Shown: positions 19,967 through 27,951 of the stretch, piece by piece
Position numbering within the stretch: position 1 is the stretch's first letter
Layout: every line of letters begins with the position of its first letter
NCBI GenBank assembly: GCA_024641945.1
Contig: JAHECD010000001.1
Span: 1-64,000, forward strand
Length of the DNA stretch: 64,000 nt
Reading direction: 5' to 3'
From: Rubrivivax sp.
GTDB lineage: Bacteria; Pseudomonadota; Gammaproteobacteria; Burkholderiales; Burkholderiaceae_C
Translations under genes and position numbers: made by a program
The notes under the pieces: model-generated
Database searches by the model: none
The model's input: the letters and a program-made list of their open reading frames with translations, nothing else
Told to the model about the DNA's origin: nothing

Positions 19967-20929
19967 TCACGTGGCGGCAAAAACGGCGAACCGGCTTTCG
20001 GCATCGGTCCAGCATTGAACCGTGCCGTAGCCGGCGTCGCGCAACATCGCTTCGAAATCGGCCCGCCGGTACTTGTAGGAATTCTCGGTGTGCATGCGCT
20101 CGCCTGCGCCGAATCGCCGCTCGCCGCCGGGCCAACGCACGGTCGTGTCGACCCGCGCCTGCAAGTGCATCTCCACGCGCGACGCCTCGGCATTGAAGAG
20201 CGCCACGTGTTGCCACTGTCGGACCTGGAAATCCGACCCGAGCAGATCGTTCACGTGGTTCAGCAGGTTCAGATTGAATGCTGCGGTGACGCCGAGCGAA
20301 TCGTCGTACGCGGGCACCAGCACGTCGGCCGGTTTGGCCAGGTCGACGCCGATGAGAAGGTTCCCGCCCTGGGACTCGCGCCGCACCTGAATCAGGAAAT
20401 CGACCGCCTTGTCCGGCATGAAGTTGCCGATGCTCGAGCCCGGGTAAAAAACCGTGTGCGGGCCGTCGCCCGCCTGGGCGGGCAGGTTCAGGTGCGACGA
20501 GAAGTCGAGCCCGACACCCACCATGTCGATGGTCGGATGTTCGCGCTGCAGCGCATCAAGCGCCTGGCGCAGGAACTCGACCGAAATGTCCACGGCGACG
20601 TAACGGCGCGGTTGCAGCGCCGCGAACAAGCGGCCGGCCTTGGCGCAATTGCCCGCGCCCAGGTCGACGAGCGTGCGGCCGGTACCGAGCGTGCGCGCCA
20701 TCTCCGGCGCATGCGCAGCCAGGATCGCGGCCTCCGTGCGCGTGGGGTAGTACTCCCGCAGCTCGGTGATCGCGTCGAACAGGCGCGAGCCGAGTGGATC
20801 GTAGAAAAATTTGGGCGACACCGACGCACGATCGTCGAGCAGGCCTGCGGCGAGTTCTTCGCGCAACGCAGCCCTGTCCTCGTGATGAAGCTGGACAAAG
20901 CCAGGGCTGCGCACTGCGGACAGGTTCAT
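19967..20929 (-). CDS. egtD: L-histidine N-alpha-methyltransferase EgtD
   Basis: SAM-dependent enzyme that trimethylates histidine to hercynine, the shared precursor of ergothioneine and selenoneine. It has 320 residues, the usual length. Diagnostic parts are SPKFFYDPLGSRLFDAITEL, REYYPTRTE, the SAM loop LVDLGAGNCAKAG (about 87-99), FYPGSSIGNF and NLNLLNHVNDLLGSDF near the substrate site. The C-terminus has ENSYKYRRADFEAML. It is divergent from the ABC importer genes (88-base gap) and convergent with the PEP-CTERM gene. No EgtB, EgtC or EgtE homologue other than SenA is in the window, which supports hercynine being used here for selenoneine. Confidence 0.95.
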   Translation of the reverse strand: MNLSAVRSPGFVQLHHEDRAALREELAAGLLDDRASVSPKFFYDPLGSRLFDAITELREYYPTRTEAAILAAHAPEMARTLGTGRTLVDLGAGNCAKAGRLFAALQPRRYVAVDISVEFLRQALDALQREHPTIDMVGVGLDFSSHLNLPAQAGDGPHTVFYPGSSIGNFMPDKAVDFLIQVRRESQGGNLLIGVDLAKPADVLVPAYDDSLGVTAAFNLNLLNHVNDLLGSDFQVRQWQHVALFNAEASRVEMHLQARVDTTVRWPGGERRFGAGERMHTENSYKYRRADFEAMLRDAGYGTVQCWTDAESRFAVFAAT

Positions 20930-21017
20930 CGAAATGACTTTATCAGCGGCCCGACACGGCCGCGCGGGATGCGTTTTAATCCCGGATCACCATGATTGCC
21001 ACATTGGAGAAACATCG

Positions 21018-21881
21018 ATGACCGACCTGTCCCCCTCGCGCACCCTCAAGGCCCTGATGACCTGCGCGCTCGTCGCCTTTGGTGCGATGGCACACGCCCA
21101 GCAGGTTTTCCGCATCTCCGCCATTCCCGACGAATCGCCCACCGAACTGGCTCGCAAGGCCGCGCCGTTGATGAAGTACCTCGAAGCCAAGCTCGGGATG
21201 AAGGTGGAATACACACCCGTCACCGACTACGCCGCCTCGGTCGAGGCGCTGGTGAACAAGAAGATCGACATGGCATGGTTCGGCGGATTCACGTTTGTGC
21301 AGGCCAATGCTCGCTCGGGCGGCAAGGTGATCCCGATCGTGCAGCGTGAAGAAGACGAGAAGTTCAAGTCGGTGTTCATCACCTCGGACCCCGCGATCAA
21401 GACGCTCGCCGACCTCAAGGGCAAGGACGTGAGCTTCGGATCGCAAAGCAGCACCTCCGGCCACCTGATGCCGCGCAGCTTCCTGCTGCAAGCCGGCGTC
21501 GACCCCGACAAGGACTTCAAGCGCGTCGCTTTCAGCGGCGCGCACGACGCGACGATCGCCGCCGTGGCCTCAGGCAAGGTGCAGGCCGGCGCGTTGAACA
21601 TTTCGGTGTGGAACAAGTTCGTCGCCGACAAGAAGGTCGACACCGACAAGGTGACGGTTTTCTACACGACACCGCCTTACTACGATTACAACTGGTCGGT
21701 GCATGCCGACATGCCGGCGGCCGTTCGCGAGAAGCTGACCCAGGCGTTCCTGGCTCTCAGCAAGGACACCCCGGAAGGCAAGGAGATCCTCGACCTCCAG
21801 CGTGCCACGCGCTTCGTGCCGACCAAGGCCGAGAACTACAAGGGCATCGAGGCCGCTGCCAAGAGCGCCGGGCTGCTCTGA
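21018..21881 (+). CDS. PhnD-type ABC substrate-binding protein, possible selenium-oxyanion receptor
   Basis: A 287-residue periplasmic binding protein with a signal peptide (CALVAFGAMAHAQ). It belongs to the phosphate/phosphite/phosphonate-binding (PhnD) group: FRISAIPDESPTELARKAAP, then EYTPVTDYAASVEALVNKKIDMAWFGG, DLKGKDVSFGSQSSTSGHLMP and FSGAHDATIAAVASGKVQAG. From memory, one PhnD-like subfamily is annotated as putative selenate-binding because it co-occurs with selD; whether this protein is in it needs a profile search. The ATG at 21018 has GGAG upstream. It heads a four-gene operon with an ATPase and two permeases next to egtD and the sen genes, so selenite, selenate or a similar anion is the favoured cargo, with phosphonate as the alternative. 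Confidence 0.85.
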   Translation: MTDLSPSRTLKALMTCALVAFGAMAHAQQVFRISAIPDESPTELARKAAPLMKYLEAKLGMKVEYTPVTDYAASVEALVNKKIDMAWFGGFTFVQANARSGGKVIPIVQREEDEKFKSVFITSDPAIKTLADLKGKDVSFGSQSSTSGHLMPRSFLLQAGVDPDKDFKRVAFSGAHDATIAAVASGKVQAGALNISVWNKFVADKKVDTDKVTVFYTTPPYYDYNWSVHADMPAAVREKLTQAFLALSKDTPEGKEILDLQRATRFVPTKAENYKGIEAAAKSAGLL

Positions 21882-21891
21882 GCGCGCCCCG

Positions 21892-22731
21892 TTGAAGCTC
21901 GAGTTCCGCAACGCCAGCGCGCGGCATCCCGCTGCGCGCGCGGGCGCGCCGCCTGCGCTGCGTGGCGTCTCGTTCACGGTCGAGCGCGGCGAGCAGGTGG
22001 CGGTCATCGGACCGTCGGGTGCAGGCAAGACGACGCTGCTGCACGTGGCCGCAGCGGCGTTGCCGCCCGACGGCGGCCACGTGGCGCTCGACGGCCAGGT
22101 GCCCTGGGACGCGGCTGCCTCGGCGCTGAAGGCTTTGCGCGCGCGCCTGTTCCTCGCGCCACAGGTGCCGCCGCTCCCGCCACGCCAGCGCGTGGTCACC
22201 TCGGTGCTGGCCGGGCGGCTCCCGACCCAGCCGCTGTGGGCCAGCCTGCGGTCACTCTTCTACCCCGACGACATCCCGGCGGCATTCGACGCGCTGGAGC
22301 ACTTCGGGCTCGGCGACAAGCTCTTCGACCGCGTCGACCGTCTTTCCGGCGGCGAGCGCCAGCGCGTCGGATTGGCGCGGGCCCTGGTCTCGCCAGCCAC
22401 GCTGTGGCTGATCGACGAACCGCTGTCGGCACTCGATCCGACACGCGCCGCGCAGGCGCTGGCGGCGCTCACCGACGAGGCCCATGCCCGCAGCGCCACG
22501 CTGGTCGCCACGCTGCACCAGGTGGACGCCGCACTGGCCAACTTCCCCCGCATCGTCGGTCTGCGCGACGGTGCGCTGGCCTTCGACCTGCCGACCGCGC
22601 AAGTGACACGCGAGACGCTGCGCCAGCTCTACGCGCAGCATGAAGACGAGCTTGAAGGCGGCCACGCACGACCTGCCGCCGACACACCCGACGCCGCTGC
22701 ACCACGGCCTGCGGTCATGCATTGCCGCTGA
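21892..22731 (+). CDS. ABC transporter ATPase (PhnC-like)
   Basis: The energising subunit of the importer, about 279 residues, on the cytoplasmic side of the membrane. Walker A is GPSGAGKTT (about 39-47), the signature is LSGGERQRVGLARAL, Walker B is LWLIDEPLSALD, and the switch His is in ATLHQVD. The most likely start is the TTG giving LKLEFRNASARHP, ten bases after the stop of the binding-protein gene; the track start lies inside that gene. The C-terminus has a roughly 30-residue Pro/Ala/His-rich tail after the usual end. It resembles PhnC of phosphonate importers and is co-transcribed with the receptor and both permeases. Confidence 0.88.
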   Translation: MKLEFRNASARHPAARAGAPPALRGVSFTVERGEQVAVIGPSGAGKTTLLHVAAAALPPDGGHVALDGQVPWDAAASALKALRARLFLAPQVPPLPPRQRVVTSVLAGRLPTQPLWASLRSLFYPDDIPAAFDALEHFGLGDKLFDRVDRLSGGERQRVGLARALVSPATLWLIDEPLSALDPTRAAQALAALTDEAHARSATLVATLHQVDAALANFPRIVGLRDGALAFDLPTAQVTRETLRQLYAQHEDELEGGHARPAADTPDAAAPRPAVMHCR

Positions 22732-22735
22732 GACG

Positions 22736-23563
22736 ATGAGCGCCACCGCAGCGCCCTCACGCGACCCCGCCTGGATGCCGAGGGTCTTCTGGCTCGGCGC
22801 GGGATTGGTGCTGTTGTGGCCTGCCCTCGTGGCCACCGAGTTCAGGCCCTGGGTTCTGTTCGACGACAGTTCGCTGCAATCCACCCGGCGCTTTCTAGGC
22901 AGCTTTCTGCCGCCAGCCACCGGCACGGAATTCTTGGCGCTGGTCGCACGCGAGACCTGGCGCACCGTGGCCATCGCCACCGCCGGCATCACGCTGGCCC
23001 TGTTCATTGCGGTGCCGCTCACATTGCTGTCGACACGCGTGTTGTCGATATCCGCCCTGTCGGGACGCATGGCACGTGGCCCGTTTGCGTTGCGGCAGTT
23101 GCTGCGCTGGATGCTGATCGTGTTGCGCTCGATCCCCGAACTCGTGTGGGCGCTGGTCTTCGTGCGTGTGGTCGGCCTCGGGCCGACGGCAGGCGTTCTC
23201 GCCATCGCACTCACCTACGGAGGCATGCTGGGCAAGGTCTATGGCGAGATCCTCGAGTCGGGTGACGACCATGCCTCGGCGACGCTGTTGCGCCACGGCA
23301 GCGGCCGCCTGCAGGCGTTCTTCTATGGCGTGCTTCCCGGCAATGCTGCCGAGCTGACGAGCTACACCGTCTACCGTTGGGAGTGCGCGATCCGGTCGTC
23401 CGTGGTGCTCGGCTTCGTTGGCGCCGGGGGTCTAGGGCAGCAGATGGACAACTCGATGAAGATGTTCAACGGCGGCGAGGTCGCGACCATGCTGCTGGTC
23501 TTCATGGCGCTCGTGGCATTGGCCGACCACGTGAGCGCCTGGTTGAGACGCGGACTCGGTTGA
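22736..23563 (+). CDS. ABC transporter permease (PhnE-like, first of two)
   Basis: A 275-residue inner-membrane subunit with about six hydrophobic helices. The cytoplasmic coupling motif is visible as YGEILESGDDHASATLLRHG, where the ATPase docks, followed by FFYGVLPGNAAELTSYTVYRWEC and VVLGFVGAGGLGQQMD, typical of PhnE. The ATG at 22736 lies four bases after the ATPase stop; the track start is inside the ATPase gene. Its neighbour on the 3' side is a second PhnE-like permease starting two bases after its stop, so the pair probably forms a heterodimeric channel. Confidence 0.9.
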   Translation: MSATAAPSRDPAWMPRVFWLGAGLVLLWPALVATEFRPWVLFDDSSLQSTRRFLGSFLPPATGTEFLALVARETWRTVAIATAGITLALFIAVPLTLLSTRVLSISALSGRMARGPFALRQLLRWMLIVLRSIPELVWALVFVRVVGLGPTAGVLAIALTYGGMLGKVYGEILESGDDHASATLLRHGSGRLQAFFYGVLPGNAAELTSYTVYRWECAIRSSVVLGFVGAGGLGQQMDNSMKMFNGGEVATMLLVFMALVALADHVSAWLRRGLG

Positions 23564-23565
23564 CG

Positions 23566-24387
23566 ATGCGCCCTGCCGCCAACGCACCCTACCGCCTGCC
23601 CCCGCCGCTGTTCGATGCGCGCTGCAAGGCCTGCTGGTTCACTGCCGGCATCGGGGCGCTCGTGGTCGCCAGCTTCTGGAGTCTCGACCTTCAATGGAGT
23701 GCCTTCTTCTCCGGCGACGCTGCGCGCAGCATGGGTCGCTTCCTCGGTGAATTCTTTCCGCCCGACCTCTCGGCGCCGTTTCTGGCCAAGGTGCGCACCG
23801 CCATGTGGGAAACGCTTGCGATGTCGGCCCTGGGCACGCTGCTGGCTGCGGCCGGCGGGCTGCTGCTTGCGGTGCCGGCCGCGCGCACGCACGACGGTGA
23901 CCGGGCCACCGCGCGGGCACCGACCCGCCTGCTGCTCAACGCCCTGCGCGCGGTGCCCGAACTCGTCTGGGCCGCGCTCCTGCTCATCTCCGCCGGTCTC
24001 GGCCCTTTTGCGGGCACGCTGGCGCTGGCTCTACACACGACGGGGGTTCTGGGTCGCCTCTTTGCGGAAGCCATCGAAAACGCACCACCGGGCCCCGGCT
24101 TCGCGCTGCGTACACAAGGGGTACCGAGCGGCCGCGTGCTGCTGTACGCCACCCTGCCGCAGGTGCTGCCGCAGCTGATGAGCTACACGCTCTACCGCTG
24201 GGAAAACAACATCCGGGCCGCCGCTGTGCTGGGCGTGGTGGGCGCTGGCGGCCTGGGGCAGCTGCTCGCCTTTCACATGGGTCTCTTCCACATGGGCAAG
24301 ACCTGCACGGTCCTGGGCGCCATGGTGTTTCTCGTGGCCATCGTCGATATCGCGAGCTACGCCAGCCGGCGCTGGATGACACGCTGA
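23566..24387 (+). CDS. ABC transporter permease (PhnE-like, second of two)
   Basis: A 273-residue inner-membrane permease, the partner of the preceding gene. It has about six hydrophobic segments, with the coupling loop LFAEAIENAPPGPGFALRTQG, then LLYATLPQVLPQLMSYTLYRWENNIRAA and VLGVVGAGGLGQLLAFHM. The ATG at 23566 is two bases after the previous stop (TGACGATG), and the start MRPAANAPYRLPPPLFD is similar to the other PhnE-like N-termini. The coupling Gly-containing motif is slightly degenerate relative to its partner. Last gene of the four-gene importer operon; convergent with the patatin-like gene 11 bases away. Confidence 0.9.
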   Translation: MRPAANAPYRLPPPLFDARCKACWFTAGIGALVVASFWSLDLQWSAFFSGDAARSMGRFLGEFFPPDLSAPFLAKVRTAMWETLAMSALGTLLAAAGGLLLAVPAARTHDGDRATARAPTRLLLNALRAVPELVWAALLLISAGLGPFAGTLALALHTTGVLGRLFAEAIENAPPGPGFALRTQGVPSGRVLLYATLPQVLPQLMSYTLYRWENNIRAAAVLGVVGAGGLGQLLAFHMGLFHMGKTCTVLGAMVFLVAIVDIASYASRRWMTR

Positions 24388-24398
24388 ACGCGTGGTCG

Positions 24399-25316
24399 TC
24401 AACCCGCGTGCAGCGCACGCAGTCGATCGGCCGCGTCCATCGCCGCGAGATAACCGATCTCGATCGACCGCTGCCGGTATTGCGCGGACATGCCGGCGTA
24501 GTAGCCGGTATCAGGGTGCAGCAAAAGATCGGCCGCGCTGGCGTCAGGCGCCGTCAATGCACGTTTGCGCAGGTCGTTGGCGCGCCACGCTTCGGTGCCC
24601 GCCGGCGCCTTGTCTTCGTACGCTGAGGCGTCGACCGCCAGCACGCGCAGGGCGCCCATCGAACGCGCCAGTCGCACGGGCAGGGGCATCTGCAGATCGG
24701 CATCCACGTATTGGTCACCTCGGATACGCACCGGCGCAAATTCGCCCTCGATGGCACTCGAGGCCTGGACCGCAAGGCCGGCGTCGCCGAAATTGAATGC
24801 CGCCACCTCGTTGCTTGATTTCCTTTGCGCCACACAGGCCACGGCGGTGGGCAGGGCCTGCAGCGTGCGATCGCCGGTCAACTCACGTACCCACTGCGCC
24901 AGGCCGCTGCCGTCCAGCCTGACTTCAGACCCAATCGCCACGCTGGCCAGCCGCCAGGGCTGCAGATCCATCGACAGTTGCTCGAGCTGCGGCCCGCGCA
25001 GGCCGGCGGCGCGCAACACGCCCACCATCGCGCCAACAGACGCACCGACGATCAGATCGGGCACCAGGCCCAGTTCGTCGAGCGCCTTGACGACACCAAC
25101 ATGCACGAAGCCGCGCGGCCCGCCGGAACTGAAGACCCAGGCCGTGCCAAACGTGCGGCCAAAGGGACGAAAGTCGGGCGCACCCGCACCGCGATGGTCG
25201 ACATCCGCGTTCAGCGTACAGGCGCCGAACAACGGCGCGGCGCACAGTGACAGCACGTTTCGGCGGGAGACACCGGTCCGTGTTTGAATGGATGCGGATC
25301 GAAGGAGAGTTTCCAT
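24399..25316 (-). CDS. Patatin-like phospholipase, putative lipoprotein
   Basis: A 305-residue protein with a patatin lipid acyl hydrolase domain (RssA type). The oxyanion-hole loop is FSSGGPRGFVHVGVVKALDE, the nucleophile elbow is VGASVGAMVG (Ser93), and the partner Asp lies in GDQYVDADLQMP. The N-terminus has a twin-arginine-like start (SRRNVLSLCAAPLFGACTL) with a lipobox ending at Cys33, suggesting export and lipid attachment. Its ATG at 25316 overlaps, on the opposite strand, the ATG of the YHS gene by two bases; there is no clear ribosome binding site. Lipid hydrolysis at the cell envelope is the probable role, with the physiological target unknown. Confidence 0.85.
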   Translation of the reverse strand: METLLRSASIQTRTGVSRRNVLSLCAAPLFGACTLNADVDHRGAGAPDFRPFGRTFGTAWVFSSGGPRGFVHVGVVKALDELGLVPDLIVGASVGAMVGVLRAAGLRGPQLEQLSMDLQPWRLASVAIGSEVRLDGSGLAQWVRELTGDRTLQALPTAVACVAQRKSSNEVAAFNFGDAGLAVQASSAIEGEFAPVRIRGDQYVDADLQMPLPVRLARSMGALRVLAVDASAYEDKAPAGTEAWRANDLRKRALTAPDASAADLLLHPDTGYYAGMSAQYRQRSIEIGYLAAMDAADRLRALHAG

Positions 25317-25977
25317 GCGACGCTGGATTGTCTGGTGCTGTCTGGGCGGCCTGGCCGCACTGCTGAGTGCGTGCGGAACGCCGTATGCGACCGTGACCAA
25401 TGCCACCGGAGAACCGGTCATGTTGCTCGGCAGAGACCCCGTAGCCTACTTCACGCGCGGTGAACCGGTGCGCGGAAAGCCCGAATTCAAGGCCGTTCTG
25501 CCCGATCGGGTCTATTACTTCGAATCAGCCGAGCACCGCACCAAATTCCTGGCCGACCCGCTGAAATACGAGCCGCAATACGGAGGGTTCTGCGCGAGCG
25601 GCGCGGCCTTCGCACTCAAGTTGGGGAGCGACCCGAGTGCGTGGCAAATCGAGAACGGGCGCCTGTTCATCTTTGGAGACGTCCTCGGAAAGACCGCATG
25701 GCAACTCGACCCTGCCTGGAACATCGCCCACGCCGACCGCCTTTGGCCCGAAGCCCGCGAACGCGGCTGGCGTCTGCAGACGCTCACGCGCTATGTCGAC
25801 AAGGTGCCGCACTACCTGACCGGCGCGCAGATTCGAGCGGAATACGAACGCCAATATCCTGGCCGGCCATGGCCCGCCTACGACACTGGCGGCATGTTGA
25901 CCAACCTTTTCTTGAAGCCGCCTGGCTGGCGAGCCGCTGAAGGATTCGGGCAACCTGCGATGGGCTATCCACCGTAG
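25315..25977 (+). CDS. YHS-domain lipoprotein (copy 1)
   Basis: A 220-residue exported lipoprotein. The signal peptide ends in a lipobox (AALLSAC, Cys20). A YHS-like domain spans about residues 35-115: LGRDPVAYFTRGEPVRGKPE, YYFESAEHRTKFLADPLKYE, and PQYGGFCASGAAF; YHS domains in other proteins bind metal ions. The region after it repeats the layout seen in the next gene (GRLFIFGDVLGKTAWQLDPAW) and ends in a Pro-rich tail. GAAGGAGAG lies nine bases before the ATG, confirming this start. It is convergent with a paralogous YHS lipoprotein. Metal-related or envelope function is inferred; neither gene has a recognisable enzymatic motif. Confidence 0.85.
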   Translation: MRRWIVWCCLGGLAALLSACGTPYATVTNATGEPVMLLGRDPVAYFTRGEPVRGKPEFKAVLPDRVYYFESAEHRTKFLADPLKYEPQYGGFCASGAAFALKLGSDPSAWQIENGRLFIFGDVLGKTAWQLDPAWNIAHADRLWPEARERGWRLQTLTRYVDKVPHYLTGAQIRAEYERQYPGRPWPAYDTGGMLTNLFLKPPGWRAAEGFGQPAMGYPP

Positions 25978-25993
25978 TCCGCCCATTTGCGAC

Positions 25994-26611
25994 TCAGGGT
26001 GCCTTGGCCTTGGCCGCGGCGACCGCGCGCGCCAGTTCCTCGCCGCTCTTGTAGTGCGGCACACGAAAGATCAGACGCTTCGTGCGCTGAACAAAGCTGT
26101 TGCTGCCGGCCACCTCGTCGGCCCAGTAGCGGTCGGCCAGTACCGTGTTGCCCTTGACGTCGAGTTCAAACGCCGCCTTCGACCCGGCGCCGCCGAAGAT
26201 GAACAGTCGGCCGCCATCGATGCGCCAGGTATCGGCATCACCGCCCCAGGGAATGCCGTAGACGATGCCATCGGCGCAAAAGCCCCCGTACTGTGGGAGG
26301 TACTTCTTGGGGTCGCGGTCGAACATCGCCTTGTGCTCCGCACTCGCAAAGCGGAAGGTCACGCCTTCGTAGACGCTGCTGAATTGCGGCAACCCGACCG
26401 CGTGGTGGCCGAGTGTCCAGTACGCCACGACGTCGTGGCCAGCCAGCATCACGCGGTCGTCGCCGCCCATGGCGATGGCATTGACGGGCTTGAGCGCCGT
26501 CGAGGGGTTCTGCGCCATCATCGCACTGCAACCCGAAAGGGCCAACGCCGCCACGGCCGCCAAACACGTGGCGCGGGCCAGGCGAACCAGGGCTGTCGAA
26601 GTCGGGGTCAT
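25994..26611 (-). CDS. YHS-domain lipoprotein (copy 2)
   Basis: A 205-residue lipoprotein paralogous to the convergent gene. Signal peptide with lipobox ALALSGC (Cys28). Shared signatures with copy 1 include G-D-VAYW/F, FASAEH, DP-KY-PQYGGFCA and NGRLFIFG-like GGRLFIFGGAGSKAAFELD, so a duplication is clear, but identity is only moderate and copy 1 carries a longer tail. The ATG at 26611 has AAGGAG nine bases upstream; the track ORF extends upstream into the ATP-grasp gene. It overlaps the stop of that gene (ATGA), so it is the last gene of the TVP38-ATP-grasp-YHS operon. Function unknown. Confidence 0.85.
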   Translation of the reverse strand: MTPTSTALVRLARATCLAAVAALALSGCSAMMAQNPSTALKPVNAIAMGGDDRVMLAGHDVVAYWTLGHHAVGLPQFSSVYEGVTFRFASAEHKAMFDRDPKKYLPQYGGFCADGIVYGIPWGGDADTWRIDGGRLFIFGGAGSKAAFELDVKGNTVLADRYWADEVAGSNSFVQRTKRLIFRVPHYKSGEELARAVAAAKAKAP

Positions 26612-27951
26612 GCGGGTACTCCTTCTGACAAGTGATTGTGCGGCGTGAGGTTGGCCGGCGAAACAGGCTCGTCCGTAAACGGCGATGGCCATCCGAGCAG
26701 TGCGCTCGCCTGCTCGAACCGGCGGCGCAGATCGTCGCGGTCGCGACCGCCCAGGTGCAGGATGCCGTAGCGGTAGCTGCCGAGCCACTTGAAGTCGCGC
26801 TCGAGCGCGTGGCCGGCCTTCGGCATCACGAACAGCAACGCGTCGGGAAAGGCGTCGTACAGGGCGCGTTGCTGCGCCGACGTCGGCATGGCGGGCACCT
26901 CGTGCGGCCCGAAGGCGCGGTACACGAAGCTGGCCGCCGCACCGGCAGTTGGGGCACCGCGCGTCAAGGCCGCCGGGTCGCCGCCCGTGGCGAGTTCGAG
27001 CGCCATGGCGTGCGGGTCAAGGCCCTGCACGCGGCGGTAAAGATCGCCGAACTGGGAGGCCAGACGCGGATTGAATTCGATCACCGACAGCTTGCCGCTG
27101 CGGGCGTCGTGGAAGAACTCCATGTTGAAGAAGCCATGGTCGAATCCGATCGCCGCCAGGAAACGCTGCGCGACCGCGGCCGCCTGGTCCACCACGGGCT
27201 TGGGCAAACGCCCCGGCAATTCGAAACGCATGAAAGCCTGGGTGCCGGGAAACATGTGCGCATCCACCACGCCCAGCACGTGCACCCGGCCCTTGCGGAC
27301 CCAACCGTCGAGGTTGTACTGGGCCGCCTTCACGGGCTCCTCGAGCATCAGCCGATGGGCGGTACCGGCCTCAGGCAAGAGTCGGCGAGAAACCCTTTCG
27401 AAGGGTTCGACGAGACGCCGGATGACCCACAATTCACGTCGTCCGAAGCGGGTGTGCGCGGTCAGGTCGGCATGGTCGTCCACGCAGCGCGCCAGTACCG
27501 AGAAGGCCGCCTTCACCGGCTTGACAAAGCTCGGGTACTCGATGACTTCGGGAATCGGCCCGCCATATTCCGCGTCGAGCGCGGCAAAGCGAATGTTCGC
27601 CTCTGGGCAGACCTGTTGAAGGACGTGGCGCGCATGGAGCTTGTGCTGGCAGGCGACCACGGCCTCGGGCGCGGTGCCGGGCAGCCCGGCGGACCGTGCC
27701 GTGAGGGCTGCCGCAAGAGCCCCGAACTGTTCGTGGTGCGACAACACCCCCGCCCATCGACGGCGTCGTGCGCGCGCGGCTTGCCGGCTGGCGAATCGAT
27801 CGAGGTCGAAACCGATCAGGCGCGCATTGCTCGGAAAGGTGAAGAGATCGAACCCGGCACGGTCATGCCCGTACCGGCGCTGCAGCCGCGCATGCGCGAG
27901 CGCGTCCCAGTCGTAGTCGAACAACAGCCCCACACGGGGAGCAGCGGTCAT
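26608..27951 (-). CDS. ATP-grasp domain protein of unknown substrate
   Basis: A 447-residue protein with an ATP-grasp ligase fold. Visible parts are an N-terminal Rossmann-like start (PRVGLLFDYDWDALAHARLQ), an ATP-binding Lys segment (IEYPSFVKPVKAAFSVLARC), an acidic strand region (EPVKAAQYNLDGWVRKGRVH) and the Mg-binding end DHGFFNMEFFHDARSGKLSVIEFNPRLASQ. ATP-grasp enzymes join a carboxylate to an amine or thiol through an acyl-phosphate. The start at 27951 overlaps the TVP38 stop (ATGA); the track ORF begins in that gene. The adjacent YHS lipoprotein and TVP38 membrane protein suggest an envelope-linked pathway, but no substrate can be read. Confidence 0.8.
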   Translation of the reverse strand: MTAAPRVGLLFDYDWDALAHARLQRRYGHDRAGFDLFTFPSNARLIGFDLDRFASRQAARARRRRWAGVLSHHEQFGALAAALTARSAGLPGTAPEAVVACQHKLHARHVLQQVCPEANIRFAALDAEYGGPIPEVIEYPSFVKPVKAAFSVLARCVDDHADLTAHTRFGRRELWVIRRLVEPFERVSRRLLPEAGTAHRLMLEEPVKAAQYNLDGWVRKGRVHVLGVVDAHMFPGTQAFMRFELPGRLPKPVVDQAAAVAQRFLAAIGFDHGFFNMEFFHDARSGKLSVIEFNPRLASQFGDLYRRVQGLDPHAMALELATGGDPAALTRGAPTAGAAASFVYRAFGPHEVPAMPTSAQQRALYDAFPDALLFVMPKAGHALERDFKWLGSYRYGILHLGGRDRDDLRRRFEQASALLGWPSPFTDEPVSPANLTPHNHLSEGVPA

